DNA from: Cercis canadensis
Lineage: Eukaryota; Streptophyta; Magnoliopsida; Fabales; Fabaceae
DNA length: 64,000 nt
Assembly (NCBI GenBank): GCA_003255065.1
Contig: QAOA01002849.1
Coordinates: 216,400-280,399 of the forward strand
Reading direction: 5' to 3'
In this document: piece after piece, positions 23,645 through 37,092 of the stretch
Position numbering within the stretch: the first letter of the stretch is position 1
Layout of the letters: each line of letters opens with the position of its first letter
Program-made: the position numbers and the translations under genes
Notes under the pieces: generated by a model
What the model was told of the DNA's origin: nothing
The model's input: only the letters and a program-made list of their open reading frames with translations
The model's database searches: none

Positions 23645-25177
23645 TGGCTACTTTCTCTGTTACAGTGTTTCCTCATTCCTAAGTAATGCTTCTCATAGCA
23701 CATGATAATGTAAAAGCTGCTTTATTTTGGCTTACAGTTTTTAAAGAAAACATTAGTTGGGAAGAAAGTTGCCTATTTGATTGCTGCTAAGAGGTTGTGT
23801 TCCTTCCATTGAAATATTTCAGAGAAGTGCTTTAGTTCTTAGAGAAATTTTATGGGATGGAAAATCTGTGAAATCAAAATGTGTAAGTCAGGAAAAATAA
23901 AGCTGATTTATTGAAGCCTATAGTATACTTAAATTGGTGCTCATTATGTATTATCATAGCTTTTTGGCCTCTTATAGTGCTCACTTAATTTGATTTATGT
24001 TCATATGTTATAGAGATTATGCTGTAAATTATTGTTATATATCTTGTTACATGGTCGAGATAACATTCATCTATTGTATTTATCAAAATGTTGATGTGAA
24101 TTTGTGTTGAAGCTTGTAGTTGAACCATTCATATTATTTCTTTCTCTGCAAGTTTGTATGATTCAATAAAAATCTTATATGAATATACTCTTAGTATTAC
24201 TGATGTGATCACTTTAAAGTATTACTGCCTAACATTCTTGTTTTATTCTCCTTAGCACTTGTATTCCTTCTTTGTACTGCAGAATAGTACAGCTATATAT
24301 ACTTAGATCGTGTTGGTTTAGACTCTAGATTTATCTACTTGTGCAGATCCAGATCCAAATATGGAGATGGAGGCTTGTTTCCTTGTTCACAAATCACATA
24401 TACAAGATCTGAAAAATGAATGCACTGATAAGAGATCACTTTCAAGTTATAAGTTGTTCAACCCCCATAGGCTCACTATAAATTCTTTGGCAAAAAGACA
24501 GCTTGCAGCCTTTGCACAAATATTGAAACATGATATTTCTCTTGGCTTGATGCTCTTCCCTTGGCTGGCAGAAAAACTTGTGCATTTGGTTTTGATGATT
24601 TTAAGACTATGTATTTTAATTTTTAAGTTTGAGATTTTCACTTATGAGTTGAGTTTGATGATTTGATTTTTATTCTCTATGTTTTCCTTTTGAATTTTTA
24701 ATTTTGGAAGAAGCTTCGGTTAAACCAGTTCGACTAGGTGGTCTGACCGGTATTTTTTGCCACACCGGTTGGCTCACTGATCCGGTTTTTAAAACATTGG
24801 TTAAAAGTTTTGCCAAATCTGGAGGCCCAAATTAGAGGGCTTACAAATTATTATGCCGGGTCGGGTTGAAGCCCAAAGCTTTACCCAACTGCCCAATTCT
24901 CTCTTACCATCAAAGTGCCTCTCGCTCCGGCGAGGTGTGACCTAGCCAGAACCTGCGAGGGCTAAGATACACCATACCCAGTTCATGTACAGCTAGTTCA
25001 GCTCTTGCACAGCAGCACTGTTCCTCTCCCACCCAAAAGAACATAACAACACAGAAACAGATTGAATTCCTGCCTCAAATATTTTGTTTCATAGAGCGGA
25101 AAAAGGGACATTTTGAAGCATCTGTATCAGAAATTTTTGGTTGCAGAGTTGTACCAGTGTAAGAAAAAGGCTAAACA
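23645..25177. other. Intergenic stretch upstream of TRM7
   Basis: No supported gene is seen. The last 300 bases before the ATG are less AT-rich and contain a pyrimidine-rich stretch and a TTGCAG acceptor-like site near 25140, so a 5' leader with an intron is possible. Confidence 0.4.
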
Positions 25178-28100
25178 ATGGGGAAAGCTTCAAGGGACAA
25201 GAGGGTATGATTGATGTGTCTTTCAAGTATAAGCTTCGCTACTTTCGTTTTGTGGCCTTTTATGTTTATCTGGGTTCTATTGCAGGATATTTACTACCGA
25301 AAAGCAAAAGAAGAAGGTTGGCGTGCTCGAAGTGCCTTCAAACTACTTCAGATAGATGAGGAGTTCAACATATTTGAAGGTGTGTGTCTTTTAAGGGAAA
25401 CCCAGAATGTCCTTTCAAAACAACATTTTTGTTTTGTTGATTATTGAAAGCATGAATAAGTCTGTTGGTTTTAGTTTCACTTGAATTGTCTTATGCATAG
25501 ATTGTTTTGTATCTCTATGTCCTAGGTTTGAGACTGAGAATGCAATCGGACCATTAGATATGAAACCTGTAACTAGGTATAGAAATGAAGAACCTGCAAA
25601 TGGTTGACCATCCTTTTGCTTTACATTCTGTACTAGAAAGCTTTGAAATCTTGTTACTGTCAATATCAGAAGACTTTGGCAAGCCTCTTATTTAGCTCAA
25701 CACAATGTGGAAACTTTTATGCGGGTGCCTATGTGCATATTTCTCTGTACAGGTGTATCTATGTTCACAAATTCAATCTTTCAACTTCTACACTACAATT
25801 TCTTTTGCAGGTGTGAAACGTGTGGTAGATTTATGTGCTGCCCCAGGTAGCTGGAGTCAGGTACTAGAGACTGAAATTATTATTGTGTTGGCATTTGAAT
25901 TCTTGCCTAAAAGATGCTTTTGAACAGATGTAATTATTTTTTTATTCTTTGACTTTGTCTTGGTCATATGCAATGGCAAAAAAGCTCTGTTAAGATTTGC
26001 ATCCTAATTTTTATTACTGCAAGAGCCAAGAATGAACACTATGATAAGTTGTATCCTAACAACTTATCTCTCTGAGTGCTACTATCCAACATAATCTGCA
26101 ATATTTAGGGTGAGTTTTAGCTCCAAGCGTTGTATAACCCATGACCTCACCCTCTATAACTTGTTCTTGAAGGATGAAGAGTTGCATTTAGACCTAGAGG
26201 TCTTTATTATTGTAAAAAGATATAATTACATGATTTCTGAGTTGCAAAATTTCAAACTATACCAAACATTTGATCTTGTTGACCCTAGGAAAGAAGTAAA
26301 ATGATAAGTACTAATGATGATAGCCCAAGATTTCAGTTGTTTGTGCCTATGAATTTAGAGATCTCATATGGGAACCACCTTAATCACTGTCTAATACTTA
26401 GTTTCTTATATGCAGGTTTTGAGTCGTAAATTGTATCTCCCAGCAAAGCTGGCACCTGATGCAAAGTAAGTTAGCTTTCTTTGGAAGTTCTGTGCTTCCT
26501 TAAGGATTTCCTTTATGTTAAGGTCTCACATCACGTCATTAAGAAACATCTGAATATATGCATGTTCGGATTAAAATCAAGCTAAATTGAACTCAAATTT
26601 GCTTTATGTGTTTTGGTTATGTGTATTAGATATAGTATCATTCTTGAGACTTCACCCAACATCTTAAGCTTTTGGGAGAGTTGGTTTCTTGACATGGTAG
26701 CAATGCCTCTTTGACCAAATGGTTTAGAGTTCTACCAAACAGTTTACTATACAAGATTTTAAGTTATGGTTGGAAAATGATTGTTTTATTTTTATCTGAG
26801 TTAACCTTTTGTTTGATCAATTATTGTATGAAAGCATTCTTCTTATACAACAAAAGCCTATATTCCAAGTATAGTTTTCTTTGGAATTTATAGTATTAGT
26901 GTGATTTTCTTAATTGCTCATGCATGTATGGTTTGCAAATCCAGTGATATCTTTTTGGTTACTTTAATGGTTTACAAGTGAATATTGATCAGGAAACCAT
27001 AGTGATACTGAACTTTGAATTTTTTCTGACAGTTATTTTGAAACAGAATTACCAGTCATTTGATTAAATCACATAAATCACAGTGATTGTCCAAAACTCT
27101 TGGCTTTGTAACTGAAAATTAAAATCTAAGTCAGCACCTGACAGGAACTCAGTGGAGTGGTCACTCTTGACACAGACTGTAGAAATTCTGTATTGGCTTC
27201 CTTACCTAAATGGTGAAGGAGCTGGGAATTTATAGGGATTTGATACAACCAATTAATCCCTCAAAATCAGAAATAGTCTAATCTAGGAAATTACAAATAA
27301 ATACAGCTTAATCTAAGGGATTTACAGCTATCCTATTAAATGAGCTATATATGGAAAGTCAATAATTCTCTTTGATTGTCAATCCTGATTCTCCTTGATT
27401 GTCAATCCCATAACTTTTGGGATTTCAACACTCTCCCTCAAGCTGAGGCATAGATATTAATCATGCCCAGCTTGCTTGTTAGTGCATTAAACCGAGGCTT
27501 AGGAAGACTCTTGGTAAGCACATCTGCAACTTGTTGTGCTGTGGGCAGGTACCGTAGATTAATGGTACCATTGTCGATCTTTTCTTTGATGAAGTGTCTG
27601 TCTATCTCCACATGCTTAGTTCTGTCATGATGGACAGGATTGTGAGCAATACTCACAACAGCTTTGTTGTCACAGTAGAGCTTTATAGGCATATAACTAG
27701 GAATCTGAAGCTCTCTTAACATGCATTTTAGCCAAATACCTTCACATACACCATGAGCCAAGGTCTTGTATTCAGCCTCAGCAGTACTTCAAGCAACCAC
27801 AGATTATTTCTTGCTTCTCCAAGTTACAAGGTTGCCCCACATGTAAGTGCAATACCCTGAGGTTGAGCACCTATCAACTACAAAACCTGCCCAATCTGCA
27901 TTAGTGAAGATTTCAACATATCTTGGACCTCCCCTTTTAAAAAATAGACCCTTTCCAGGAGTCCCTTTCAAATATCTCAAAATTCTGTAGACTGCCTCCA
28001 AGTGCCCTTCTTTAGGAGAGTGCATGAATTGGCTCACTACACTTACAGGGAATGCAATATCTGGCCTTGTGTGAGAGAGGTAAATTAATCTACCAACAAG

Positions 28101-31100
28101 GCACTGGTACCTTCCCTTGTCTATGTCACTGCCTTCATCCTCATCACCTAGTTTTTTATTAGGTTCCATAGGTGTATCTGCTGGTCCACAGCCCAACATA
28201 CCGGTTTCTTGTAACAGATCCAGCACATATTTTTTCTGTGATATGGAAATACCGGTGTGGCTTCGAGCTACCTCCATTCCTAGGAAATATTTGAGGGGTC
28301 CTAGGTCTTTTAGCTCAAATGTTGTGCTGAGATATTTCTTCAAGAGTTGAATTTCTCCTAAATCATTACCGGTTATAACCATGTCATCCACATAGACAAT
28401 GAGGATGGTGATTTTTCCGTCTACTGAGTGTCTGAAAAACATAGTGTGATCTGTTTGGCCCTGATTGTACCCTCTTTTCTTCACAACTTGGGTCAGCCTT
28501 TCAAACCATGCTCTAGGAGATTGTTTTAGCCCATAGAGAGCCCTTTTTAATTTGCACACCTTTCCTTTCTGCCCCTCAAAATCAGGTGGTATGTCCATGT
28601 AAACTTCTTCATTTAGCCTTCCATTGAGAAAGGCATTCTTCACATCTAGTTGGTGGAGTGGCCAATCTGAATTTGCAGCCAAGGACAACAGAACTCTTAT
28701 TGTGTTCAGTTTGGCCACAGGTGCAAACGTTTCTTGATAGTCTATACCATAGCTTTGAGTAAAACCCTTAGCAACCAGCCTTGCTTTGTACCTATCTATG
28801 CTTCCATCACTTTTGTATTTAATGGTGAACACCTATTTACAGCCAACTGTTTTCTTCCCCGTAGGTAGGTTCTTGAGCTCCGATGTGCCATTTTTTTCAA
28901 GGGCATTCATCTCCTCTAAGACAGCCTTCTTCCATTCTGGTTTGGAAAAGGCCTCATCTATATTTTTAGGAATTTCTGTTTTGGAAAGATGAGCAGAAAA
29001 GGCACGGAATCCAAGGGATAAATTTTCCAATGAAACAAATTTAGAGATAGGATGTTGTGTACATGCTCTTACCCCTTTTCTAATGGCAATTCGGAAGTCT
29101 TCAAGGTTCTCCTATGGCTTTGTATGGTTCTCAGCTGGCTTTGCAGGGCTCTTAGTGCTACCAGAGCAAATATTTGGCTCAGATTCTTGGCCTTGCTGTT
29201 TGTCTAACTTATTTGCCTTTGAAGAAGGATTCCTTCTTGAATAAACAAGCATTTTTGGTTGTTCAGTTTCTGGTAGTGTCACAGGTTCAGGTTCTGGTTC
29301 TGGTTCTGGTATTGTCACAGGTTCAGGTTCTGTTTGACTATTTTTAGGAGGCATGGGATCCACACTTGGGTATGAGATAAGTAAGGGTGTAGGGTCAGAA
29401 TGCAGGGTTATAGGTCCAGATTCCAGTTCTGTCTGTATAGGATCAGTAGGAGGTGTAGATTCAGGTTCAAAATTGGTTTCCCTACACTCAACTTCACCTA
29501 TATTCTCCCCCTAAAGTTGAGAGGGGGGAAAGTAAGGGTCAGTTTCAAAAAAGGAAACATCTTTGGACACAAATAGACGTTTGAGAGTGGGGAATAGCAT
29601 TTATATCCCTTTTGAGTAGGTGAGTACCCAACAAACACACACCTATGTGCCCTAGGATCAAGTTTAGACTGTCCAGGAAAATGAGAGTGAACAAAGGCCT
29701 TACACCCAAAATTTTTTGGAGTTAGAGAGGAAAACCTATAGTGAGGAAAGTTCTTTTGGAAGACCGGGAGTGGTGTATGAAGATTAAGAACTTTGGATGG
29801 CATTCGGTTTATGAGATAGGCTGCAGTTAAAACTGCCTCTCCCCATAGATAATTTGGTACATTCATGGTAAACATAAGGGACCTAGTGACTTCTAGGAGG
29901 TGGCGGTTTTCTCTCAGAAATCCCATTTTGTTGTGGAGTATGGGCATAAGAACTCTCATGAATTATACCATGGGATGTAAGATATTCCCCTAAAACAGAA
30001 TTAAAATACTCCCTGCCATTATCAGTTCTTAAGGTTTGAATATTGGTGTGGAACTGATTTTGGACCATAGAGTGGAAGCTTTTGAAGGTGTGAGAGGCTT
30101 CAGATTTTTCCTTTAAGAGATATACCCAACATACCCTTGTGTGATCATCTATAAAGGTGATAAACCACCTAGCTCCTGAAATATTTTTAACTCGAGAGGC
30201 TCCCCAAATATCACTATGAATGAGTGCAAATGGGCGAGAAGCAATGTAGGGTTTCGCAGCATAAGATGCTCGGGTCTTTTTGGCTAATTGACAAATCTCA
30301 CAAGAAAAAGAACTAGGATTCTCATTAATAAATAAGTTTGGAAACAAACTTTTGAGATACAAGAAGTTGGGGTGACCTAACCTACGATGCCACATCATAA
30401 TTTGACTAGAATTAGAAACATTGGACACATTGACGGTGAATGCTTGTTTATTCAAAGAGGCATGCTTGTTCCAAAAGTAGAGTCCATCAGTCATACTAGC
30501 ACTGCCAATCATCTTCCCCGAGATTTGCTCCTGTATAACACAGCAATTAGAGGTGAAATTAACACGGCATTTAGTGTCCCTAGTCAGTTTGCTAATGAAT
30601 ATTAGGTTACAAGATAGGTTTGGGACATGGAGAACAGATTTGAGGAGAAGATTATCAGTTAATTTAATTGTCCCAATACTAGCAACAGGTGATCTAGTAC
30701 CATCTGCTACTCTTACCCGAAAATCATGTTTGCAAGGGGTATAAGCAGAAAATAGAGATGAGTTACCTGTCATATGATCTGAGGCTCCTGAATCAAATAT
30801 CCAAGGAGCTGATTGTTCTAGGTCAGGGGTAGAAACAGAATTAGCAGTACCTTTTAGAGCTAAGGTGCACATAGGAGATGAGGAATGGCCAAGGATCTGG
30901 TGTAGAACCTCCAACTGCGACTTTGTTAACTGAACATTAGCAACATCCTCTCCACTGGATTCTTCATAGGTAACTTGATGAGCTTTCCCTTCTCTCTTGT
31001 TCCTTGGCTTCCAACCTAGTGGAACCCCATGGAGTTGGAAACAAGTGTCTCGGGTATGTCCAGTCTTCTTGCAGTGGCTGCATACAGTTCTTTCTCCATA

Positions 31101-34100
31101 TTTTTTCTGTTTGTTTTCATTGTCTGTCCTGAATTTAGACTCTGAAAAGCCCTTGGTGTAAAGGGCAGAACTCTCTATTTGGCTAGTTTTAGGATCCTTC
31201 TTGTCTCCTAACATCACCCTTCTTCTGTTTTCTTCACGCCTAACCTCAGCAAATGCCTCTCCAATAGCTGGTAGAGGTCTTCTCCCCAAGATTCTGCCAC
31301 GAACCTCATCCAAATCCTTATGCAAACCTGCTAGGAACTCATACAAGCGTTCCTTATCAAGGTGAGCCTTGAACTTGATGTGATCATCAACATCTCCCCA
31401 ATCTGCTTCATAAAATAGATCCAACTCCTGCCATAATACCTTTAGAGAGTTATAGTAGCTGGTGACATCAAGATTGCCCTGCCGAGTGTCTTTGAGTTTA
31501 ATCTTGATCTCAAAAACTTGGGAGTCATTCTCTAAATCAGAGTAGTTTTCCTTGACAGCATTCCATATGGTTTTTGCTGTCTTGAAAAGAAGGTAGGTTC
31601 TGTTGATGTGAGGCTCCATCGAATTGATGAGCCATGACATCACAATGGAATTGTTGAGTTCCCACATTGCATAAGTGGGATCATCAATTTTGGGCTTGCT
31701 GGCTTCTCCAGTGAGGTAGCCCATTTTTCCTCGGCCTCTAATCACCATAAGAACAGATTGAGACCAATGGAGAAATTTTTACCATCTAACTTGTGGTTGG
31801 TGGTGATAAGTGAGGGGCTCATAAGGGAGGAACTCTCACTCACCGAAGGGTTTGCCATGGAGGATTCAACTCCAGAGGTTGTTTTTCCAGAATTCTCCAT
31901 GTTCATGGATCGCTGCTCTGATACCATGTAGAAATTCTGTATTGGCTTCCTTACCTAAATGGTGAAGGAACTGGGAATTTATAGGGATTTGATACAACCA
32001 ATTAATCCCTCAAAATCAGAAATAGTCTAATCTAGGAAATTACAAATAAATACAACTTAATCTAAGGGATTTACAGCTATCCTATTAAATGAGCTATATA
32101 TGGAAAGTCAATAATTCTCTTTGATTGTCAATCCTGATTCTCCTTGATTGTCAATCTCATAACTTTTGGGATTTCAACACAGACTGTTGCGTATTTCATC
32201 ATGATGACGTGATCTATATCATCAAAGACATCTATTGCTTATATCATTTGTGTCATACCATATTTCAGTCATGACATGAGCATAAATATCCTGCTTCATC
32301 ATGATATGCAGGGATGATGATCTTCCTCTTATTGTAGCTATTGATTTGCAGCCAATGGCTCCAATTGAAGGTGTTATTCAGGTGCAGGGTGATATAACTA
32401 ACGCTCGGACGGCTGAAGTGGTATATACAGCAGTATTCCCTTAATTCTATCATCTGTCTTTAACTACAGTATGAAGACAAGTTAACTGTGGTGCATGTGT
32501 CTCAATGGAAAAATTTGTAAATGATAACATCTCCCTTGCACAACCAAATTTTTTCCCTTTAAATTCTGTTCAGATTGGCAGTTTGGATTAGTGTTATCTA
32601 CAGAAGCAAGTAGACAAATATGTGTGATTTATTTTACCACTAAACATCTGCTGCTCCTGTTGGTAATCAGGACAAGTTTGAGATTTTAAAAACAGAACCC
32701 TAGAGGAGAGGAGAACAGCAGAAATGCTGACAAGACATAGAAGATACCAATTAGACTGAACTTGTACAGTAGAGGTGTACCTTAATAAACTATTTTGATC
32801 GTTTTGGTTCTTTAGTGTGGTCATCTGGGGGTTAACTTTAACATCATGAAAACCAAATCAATTCTTTTGTATGGATTTGCTACACACAAATATCTCTGTC
32901 GGTGGTCCTAAGATTTCTCCAAGGGTGGGTTGGAAGTAGTAGACAAGACTTGCTCTTTGGAGGCTGTTACATGTCCCTCAATTTGATTTCTTCAATTGGT
33001 TTTTACACCATAGCTTGTGAAACTTTTATTTTTCTTGTTTTCTTCAGGTCATTAGACATTTTGATGGTTGCAAGGCTGACTTGGTTGTGTGTGATGGTGC
33101 TCCAGATGGTGAGGAGCATGCATGGTTTAACTTCATAATCTTTTGATACATAATATTTATGGTTATGTATGTGTGAAGAAACCTAGCATCATTTTTTGTT
33201 TTGCAGTCACTGGGCTTCATGACATGGATGAATTCGTCCAGTCTCAACTGATACTAGCTGTAAGTATTCAGCTGTTGTTTATAAGAGTAAATGAGTTCTT
33301 TTAAAAAATAAAACATGAAAATTTTTGGTTTCCCTTTTGATAGTTTGTTTTCATCTAATTATTTTCTCCAATTGGAGATGGTAAAGAGTAAAAATCAAAT
33401 GGTGCCCACTCTATTCTCTTTGTAATTTCTTTATTATCCTTCTGAGAAAATATGTCTTGATTTTCGCTCCTCATTTTCAACCAATCCTTTTTCACTCCTA
33501 ATGAGCACACCCTAAGGACTGTATATGAACCACTACACATAGCTCAATTCCTTGTTTTGCATACAGTTTCATAATTATGTCTCGCTATGTTGGATTTTGT
33601 ATTAAATTGATGCTAACTCAGTTACCCCATTGCAGGGTTTAACCATTGTCACCCATGTACTTAAGGNTTTCGCTCCTCATTTTCAACCAATCCTTTTTCA
33701 CTCCTAATGAGCACACCCTAAAGACTGTATATGAACCACTACACATAGCTCAATTCCTTGTTTTGCATACAGTTTCATAATTATGTCTCGCTATGTTGGA
33801 TTTTGTATTAAATTGATGCTAACTCAGTTACCCCATTGCAGGGTTTAACCATTGTCACCCATGTACTTAAGGAAGGTGGGATGTTTATTGCCAAGATATT
33901 TAGAGGAAAAGACACAAGCCTTTTATACTGTCAGGTATCTGCAATTTCTTTTTGCTGTTTAGGATTTTCAGCCCTGGATACTTGGGCAATGTTTGACATT
34001 GGCAAAAGTATGTTTTGATGTTATCTCTTCCCTTTCAGTTTAGCTTTTGCAATATCCATATAAAATGCTGCAGTAGATGTCTTTCTTCTCTGACACTTAT

Positions 34101-34324
34101 ATTTAACCAGTGAGAATGAAATTAGAAAAATTTGAAAACCATGGAAGTAATACAAATACTACCATATTTACAACTTTGAAAGCTACATCGTCACCTTTAG
34201 AAAAACCATATTTTTCTGTAGAAAAAGAATTCCTACTCTCTAATATGAGTTGAGTCTAAAGGAAAAGATGTGCCAACTAGATGATAACAATCAATCTATT
34301 TGTACTTTGTAGAAAAGGAACATC

Positions 34325-34369
<45 letters not shown>

Positions 34370-35682
34370 GATGGGGTGGCGAAGATTTTGTAAAAGTAAA
34401 TACAATTTTTGAATTGATTCCACCACTAGTAGCATGCCTTTTATACAGTTAGAACCTCTCATGGAAGCATCTGAAATTGTAGTTGTCCTTGTGAAATTGT
34501 TGTGCAGTTCTACTTTCTGCAATCATGCTCATAATTATGGAAAAAGTGATTTAATAGCAAATCAGTAGCCTATATGAGGTTGTCATTTGTCCCTAAAAGT
34601 GTTGTAGGCTCTTCTTTCATACATCTTTTATTTTTTGCAGCAGCTTCCGTAAATCTTAATTTTAATGTATGCTTAGAATCATGATGACATATTCTGCTTC
34701 ACTTTTCCTTTGCAGCTGAAATTATTTTTCCCTGTAGTGACTTTTGCAAAACCAAAAAGCAGCCGTAATTCCAGCATAGGTAACAATTATAGTTTCTCCA
34801 TTTCTCACTATCTTAATTTTCCAGATTTATTACTCGTGACTTTCTCTAGGGGGATTTACCATCAGTTTCTAGTTGTGAGTTGTCATTCCATTCTTTGTTT
34901 TTCTAGTGTATTAGTGGTTAAAGAAGATGCCACTTCTAAAAATTCTGTTGTCAAAAATGTAAATAACTTGATTATGACACTTGTTGACTTGAGCACCTAC
35001 CCCTGCCCGCCAAACACCCGACAATTTCAAGTGCCTACACTAGTTTTGATCTCACTGACTATGCTAAGAAAGTGGTTTAACATCATAGGAAATAGTTAAT
35101 ACTAATTCTTAGTGTTTTATCCCTACAGAGGCCTTTGCAGTCTGTGAAAACTATTCCCCTCCTGAAGGATTCAATCCAAAAGATCTGCATCGCCTGCTTG
35201 AGAAGGTTGGAAGTCCTTCTGGGGTAGATGATAAAGGTATATTCAGATCCCTATAGTAAATGTATGGGAAGTCATAGAACAAATTCTGCTTCTAAAATTC
35301 ATTCCTTAATCCAATTTATGCACAAGCGTCATCCTCTAAGAAAAACATCTTTTCCTGAAATTTATTTCTTGATGCATTCTTATTTTCATGGTGCCAATCT
35401 CAAGCTTTTCCTTTGTGGCTACAACAAAACTTGTTTGCAGATTGTAGTAGTGGGTGGTTGGAAGGCCCTAATAAGGTGTACATTCCATTTCTCGCTTGCG
35501 GCGACTTAAGTGGGTATGATTCTGATCGTTCATATCCTCTACCTAAAGTTGCTGAGGGAACATATCAAAGCTTGGATCCTGTACAGCCCCCAATTGCCCC
35601 TCCTTACAAGAGAGCTCTGGAATTAAAAAAGGCCTCTAGTCAAGGAATCCGAGAACTTGAAAATCTCTCCTTGGATTCTTAA
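25178..35682 (+). CDS. TRM7: tRNA (cytidine32/guanosine34-2'-O)-methyltransferase, TRM7/FTSJ1 family
   Basis: Eleven exons splice in frame to 316 residues: 25178-25204, 25286-25379, 25811-25860, 26416-26465, 32312-32420, 33048-33108, 33207-33259, 33842-33934, 34716-34779, 35129-35236, 35441-35682. All introns are GT-AG. The protein opens [20 protein letters not shown] like human FTSJ1. It has the SAM-binding loop [11 protein letters not shown] (47-57) and the K-D-K-E tetrad at K28, D126 (VVCDGAP), K166 (AKIFRG) and E201 (SSRNSSIE). Known role: SAM-dependent 2'-O-methylation of the anticodon loop of tRNA-Phe, Trp and Leu, with partner subunits in yeast. In Arabidopsis a TRM7 homologue affects bacterial resistance. 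Intron 4 holds a 5 kb antisense copia element and would be 839 bases without it. The start of exon 8 is falsely repeated at 33636-33666 by an assembly join. Confidence 0.95.
27173..32184 (-). mobile_element. Ty1/copia LTR retrotransposon in TRM7 intron 4 (fossil)
   Basis: The element proper is 27178-32179, bracketed by a 5-base target duplication CAGAC. Its LTRs are 253 bases each (31927-32179 is 5', 27178-27430 is 3'). They begin TGTAGAAATTC and end TTTCAACA on the plus strand and differ at about three sites. A primer site TGGTATCAGAGC (initiator Met-tRNA type) lies at 31915-31926 on the minus strand, and a purine tract abuts the 3' LTR. Parts in order on the minus strand: gag with a CCHC knuckle (about 31.7-31.0 kb), protease, integrase (about 30.4-29.5 kb), reverse transcriptase (about 28.8-27.9 kb) and RNase H (27.8-27.4 kb). 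The gag-protease-integrase-RT order makes it copia. It is broken by a handful of changes. About 1.2% LTR divergence suggests insertion within roughly the last million years, older if the host mutates slowly. Confidence 0.95.
33462..33872. other. Assembly join: 205-bp direct repeat around a single N (33667)
   Basis: Bases 33462-33666 recur at 33668-33872 with about one mismatch. The repeated piece covers the end of TRM7 intron 7 and the first 31 bases of exon 8. A real duplication would add a truncated exon ending at the N. The pattern matches the other three N joins in the window. Confidence 0.9.
34327..34371. repeat. (GA)n microsatellite followed by poly-G
   Basis: About 17 GA units run into about 10 consecutive G, within intron 8 of the TRM7 gene. 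The length is likely to be variable between individuals. Confidence 0.95.
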
Positions 35683-35689
35683 TGCTATT

Positions 35690-37090
35690 CACTGTTTTTC
35701 ATAATGTGAGGGCCAACCAATTTGGAATTTTGTTTCTTCTTACCATGATATGATTAGTGGATAGACAATTATTAGCGTACGTGTGAACTTTAACCCTTTT
35801 TTAATGCTTGTACCATCATTGCCTGCCTGGCTTGCCCTTTTTTGTTCTCAAATTTTCAAGTGTTACAAATTCTTTATAGGTAACTCTCCAAGCTTATGAC
35901 TGTTCCACTGGATGACGGTACATTGTTGCTTTAAAGAAATTCTTTCCACAAAAACAAAGCAAAAAAGAAAGACAATTCCTTGATACAGTTGTTGGGTCAA
36001 CACTTTTCTTTTTTCATAGCTCACTGTGACCATTGCCTCTGGCCATGTCTGTTGGAGTGGTATGACTTGTATAGCATATTGGGTTCCCTGAGCAATGGGC
36101 AAACTGGGATGCATTTCTCTGGTCAAAATTTTTTTGTAAGGTGGATATCAATTGGGATATTCACTAATTTTCTTCAAGATGTGATTCTGACAGTGACTTT
36201 TTGAATAGAAAATAGTAAGAGGCCTAGCTATGCGAAGATGCTCCTTTCTATGAGCTGTGTGGTTGGTGATGTATCTATCACAAGAATTTTCAGCATATTG
36301 AGTGGTTAGTTCTTCCCAGGTCCTGTACGCATTAAAATTGCTAGTGCCCTAATTAATTGTAGTTGGTTATGTAACATCAAGATTATTTCATTAAGATATT
36401 TTGTTTGAAAAATGAGCATTTTGGTACAATAATGATCATTCTTTTTTCTTTAAGATCCCATAAATAAACATTCAACTATGTATTTTTTTTAAAAAAAAAA
36501 AAAGTTTACCTATAATTTTAGGTTTGAACACGAAACAAGCGCTCAATACTACAATAATAACTAGGACCATTGTAGGTACTACAATAATAACTAGGACCAT
36601 TGTAGGTGTAGTGTAAGCAATCGCTTTGGTCCAAACCTTACCACATGCATTCTCTCTCTAAAATGGCAGAAGTCTTCAAATTTTAGCCGTTATGAGTTCT
36701 CTTTGCTGTAGTTCAAATTGTAATCCGTTCACCATAGTCCCTACTCCCTACATCTGAACTATAGGACATTGATCAAATACAAAATAGAAAAATAAAAACT
36801 TGTCATTATATACCAAGAATATGGCCATGAGAATCAATAGAAACAAATTCCAATGGATGAGAGAGTGCAGTTTGCTATTCTACAACAAATGAGGTAATGT
36901 TTCAAATGGGAATTCTGTCTACTGAAAACTTCACTAATCCTAGAGAAAGTGCACAAAGGAGTAACTTCTATTTCTACTTCATGAACATTTTAATGTAAAA
37001 TCAATAAAGCATAACCTTCTCATTAATATACATCCCTAGCTAGCAACCTTGCAAAACTTTCTTTTTAACAAGAAACTGCAGAGAAACTCA
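35690..37090. other. TRM7 3' flank and spacer to the next gene
   Basis: There is no additional gene. It contains the probable 3' untranslated sequence of TRM7 and two tandem copies of a 30-base unit (ACTACAATAATAACTAGGAC..) near 36546-36607. Confidence 0.5.
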
Positions 37091-37092
37091 AC

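Noticed and set aside
24361-24666. 101-codon open frame as a gene upstream of TRM7
   Set aside because: It has no recognisable domain, hydrophobic low-complexity composition, and overlaps an open frame on the other strand.
34327-34371. GA repeat as a GAGA-type regulatory element
   Set aside because: It is intronic, a plain microsatellite with a poly-G tail, and has no supporting context.
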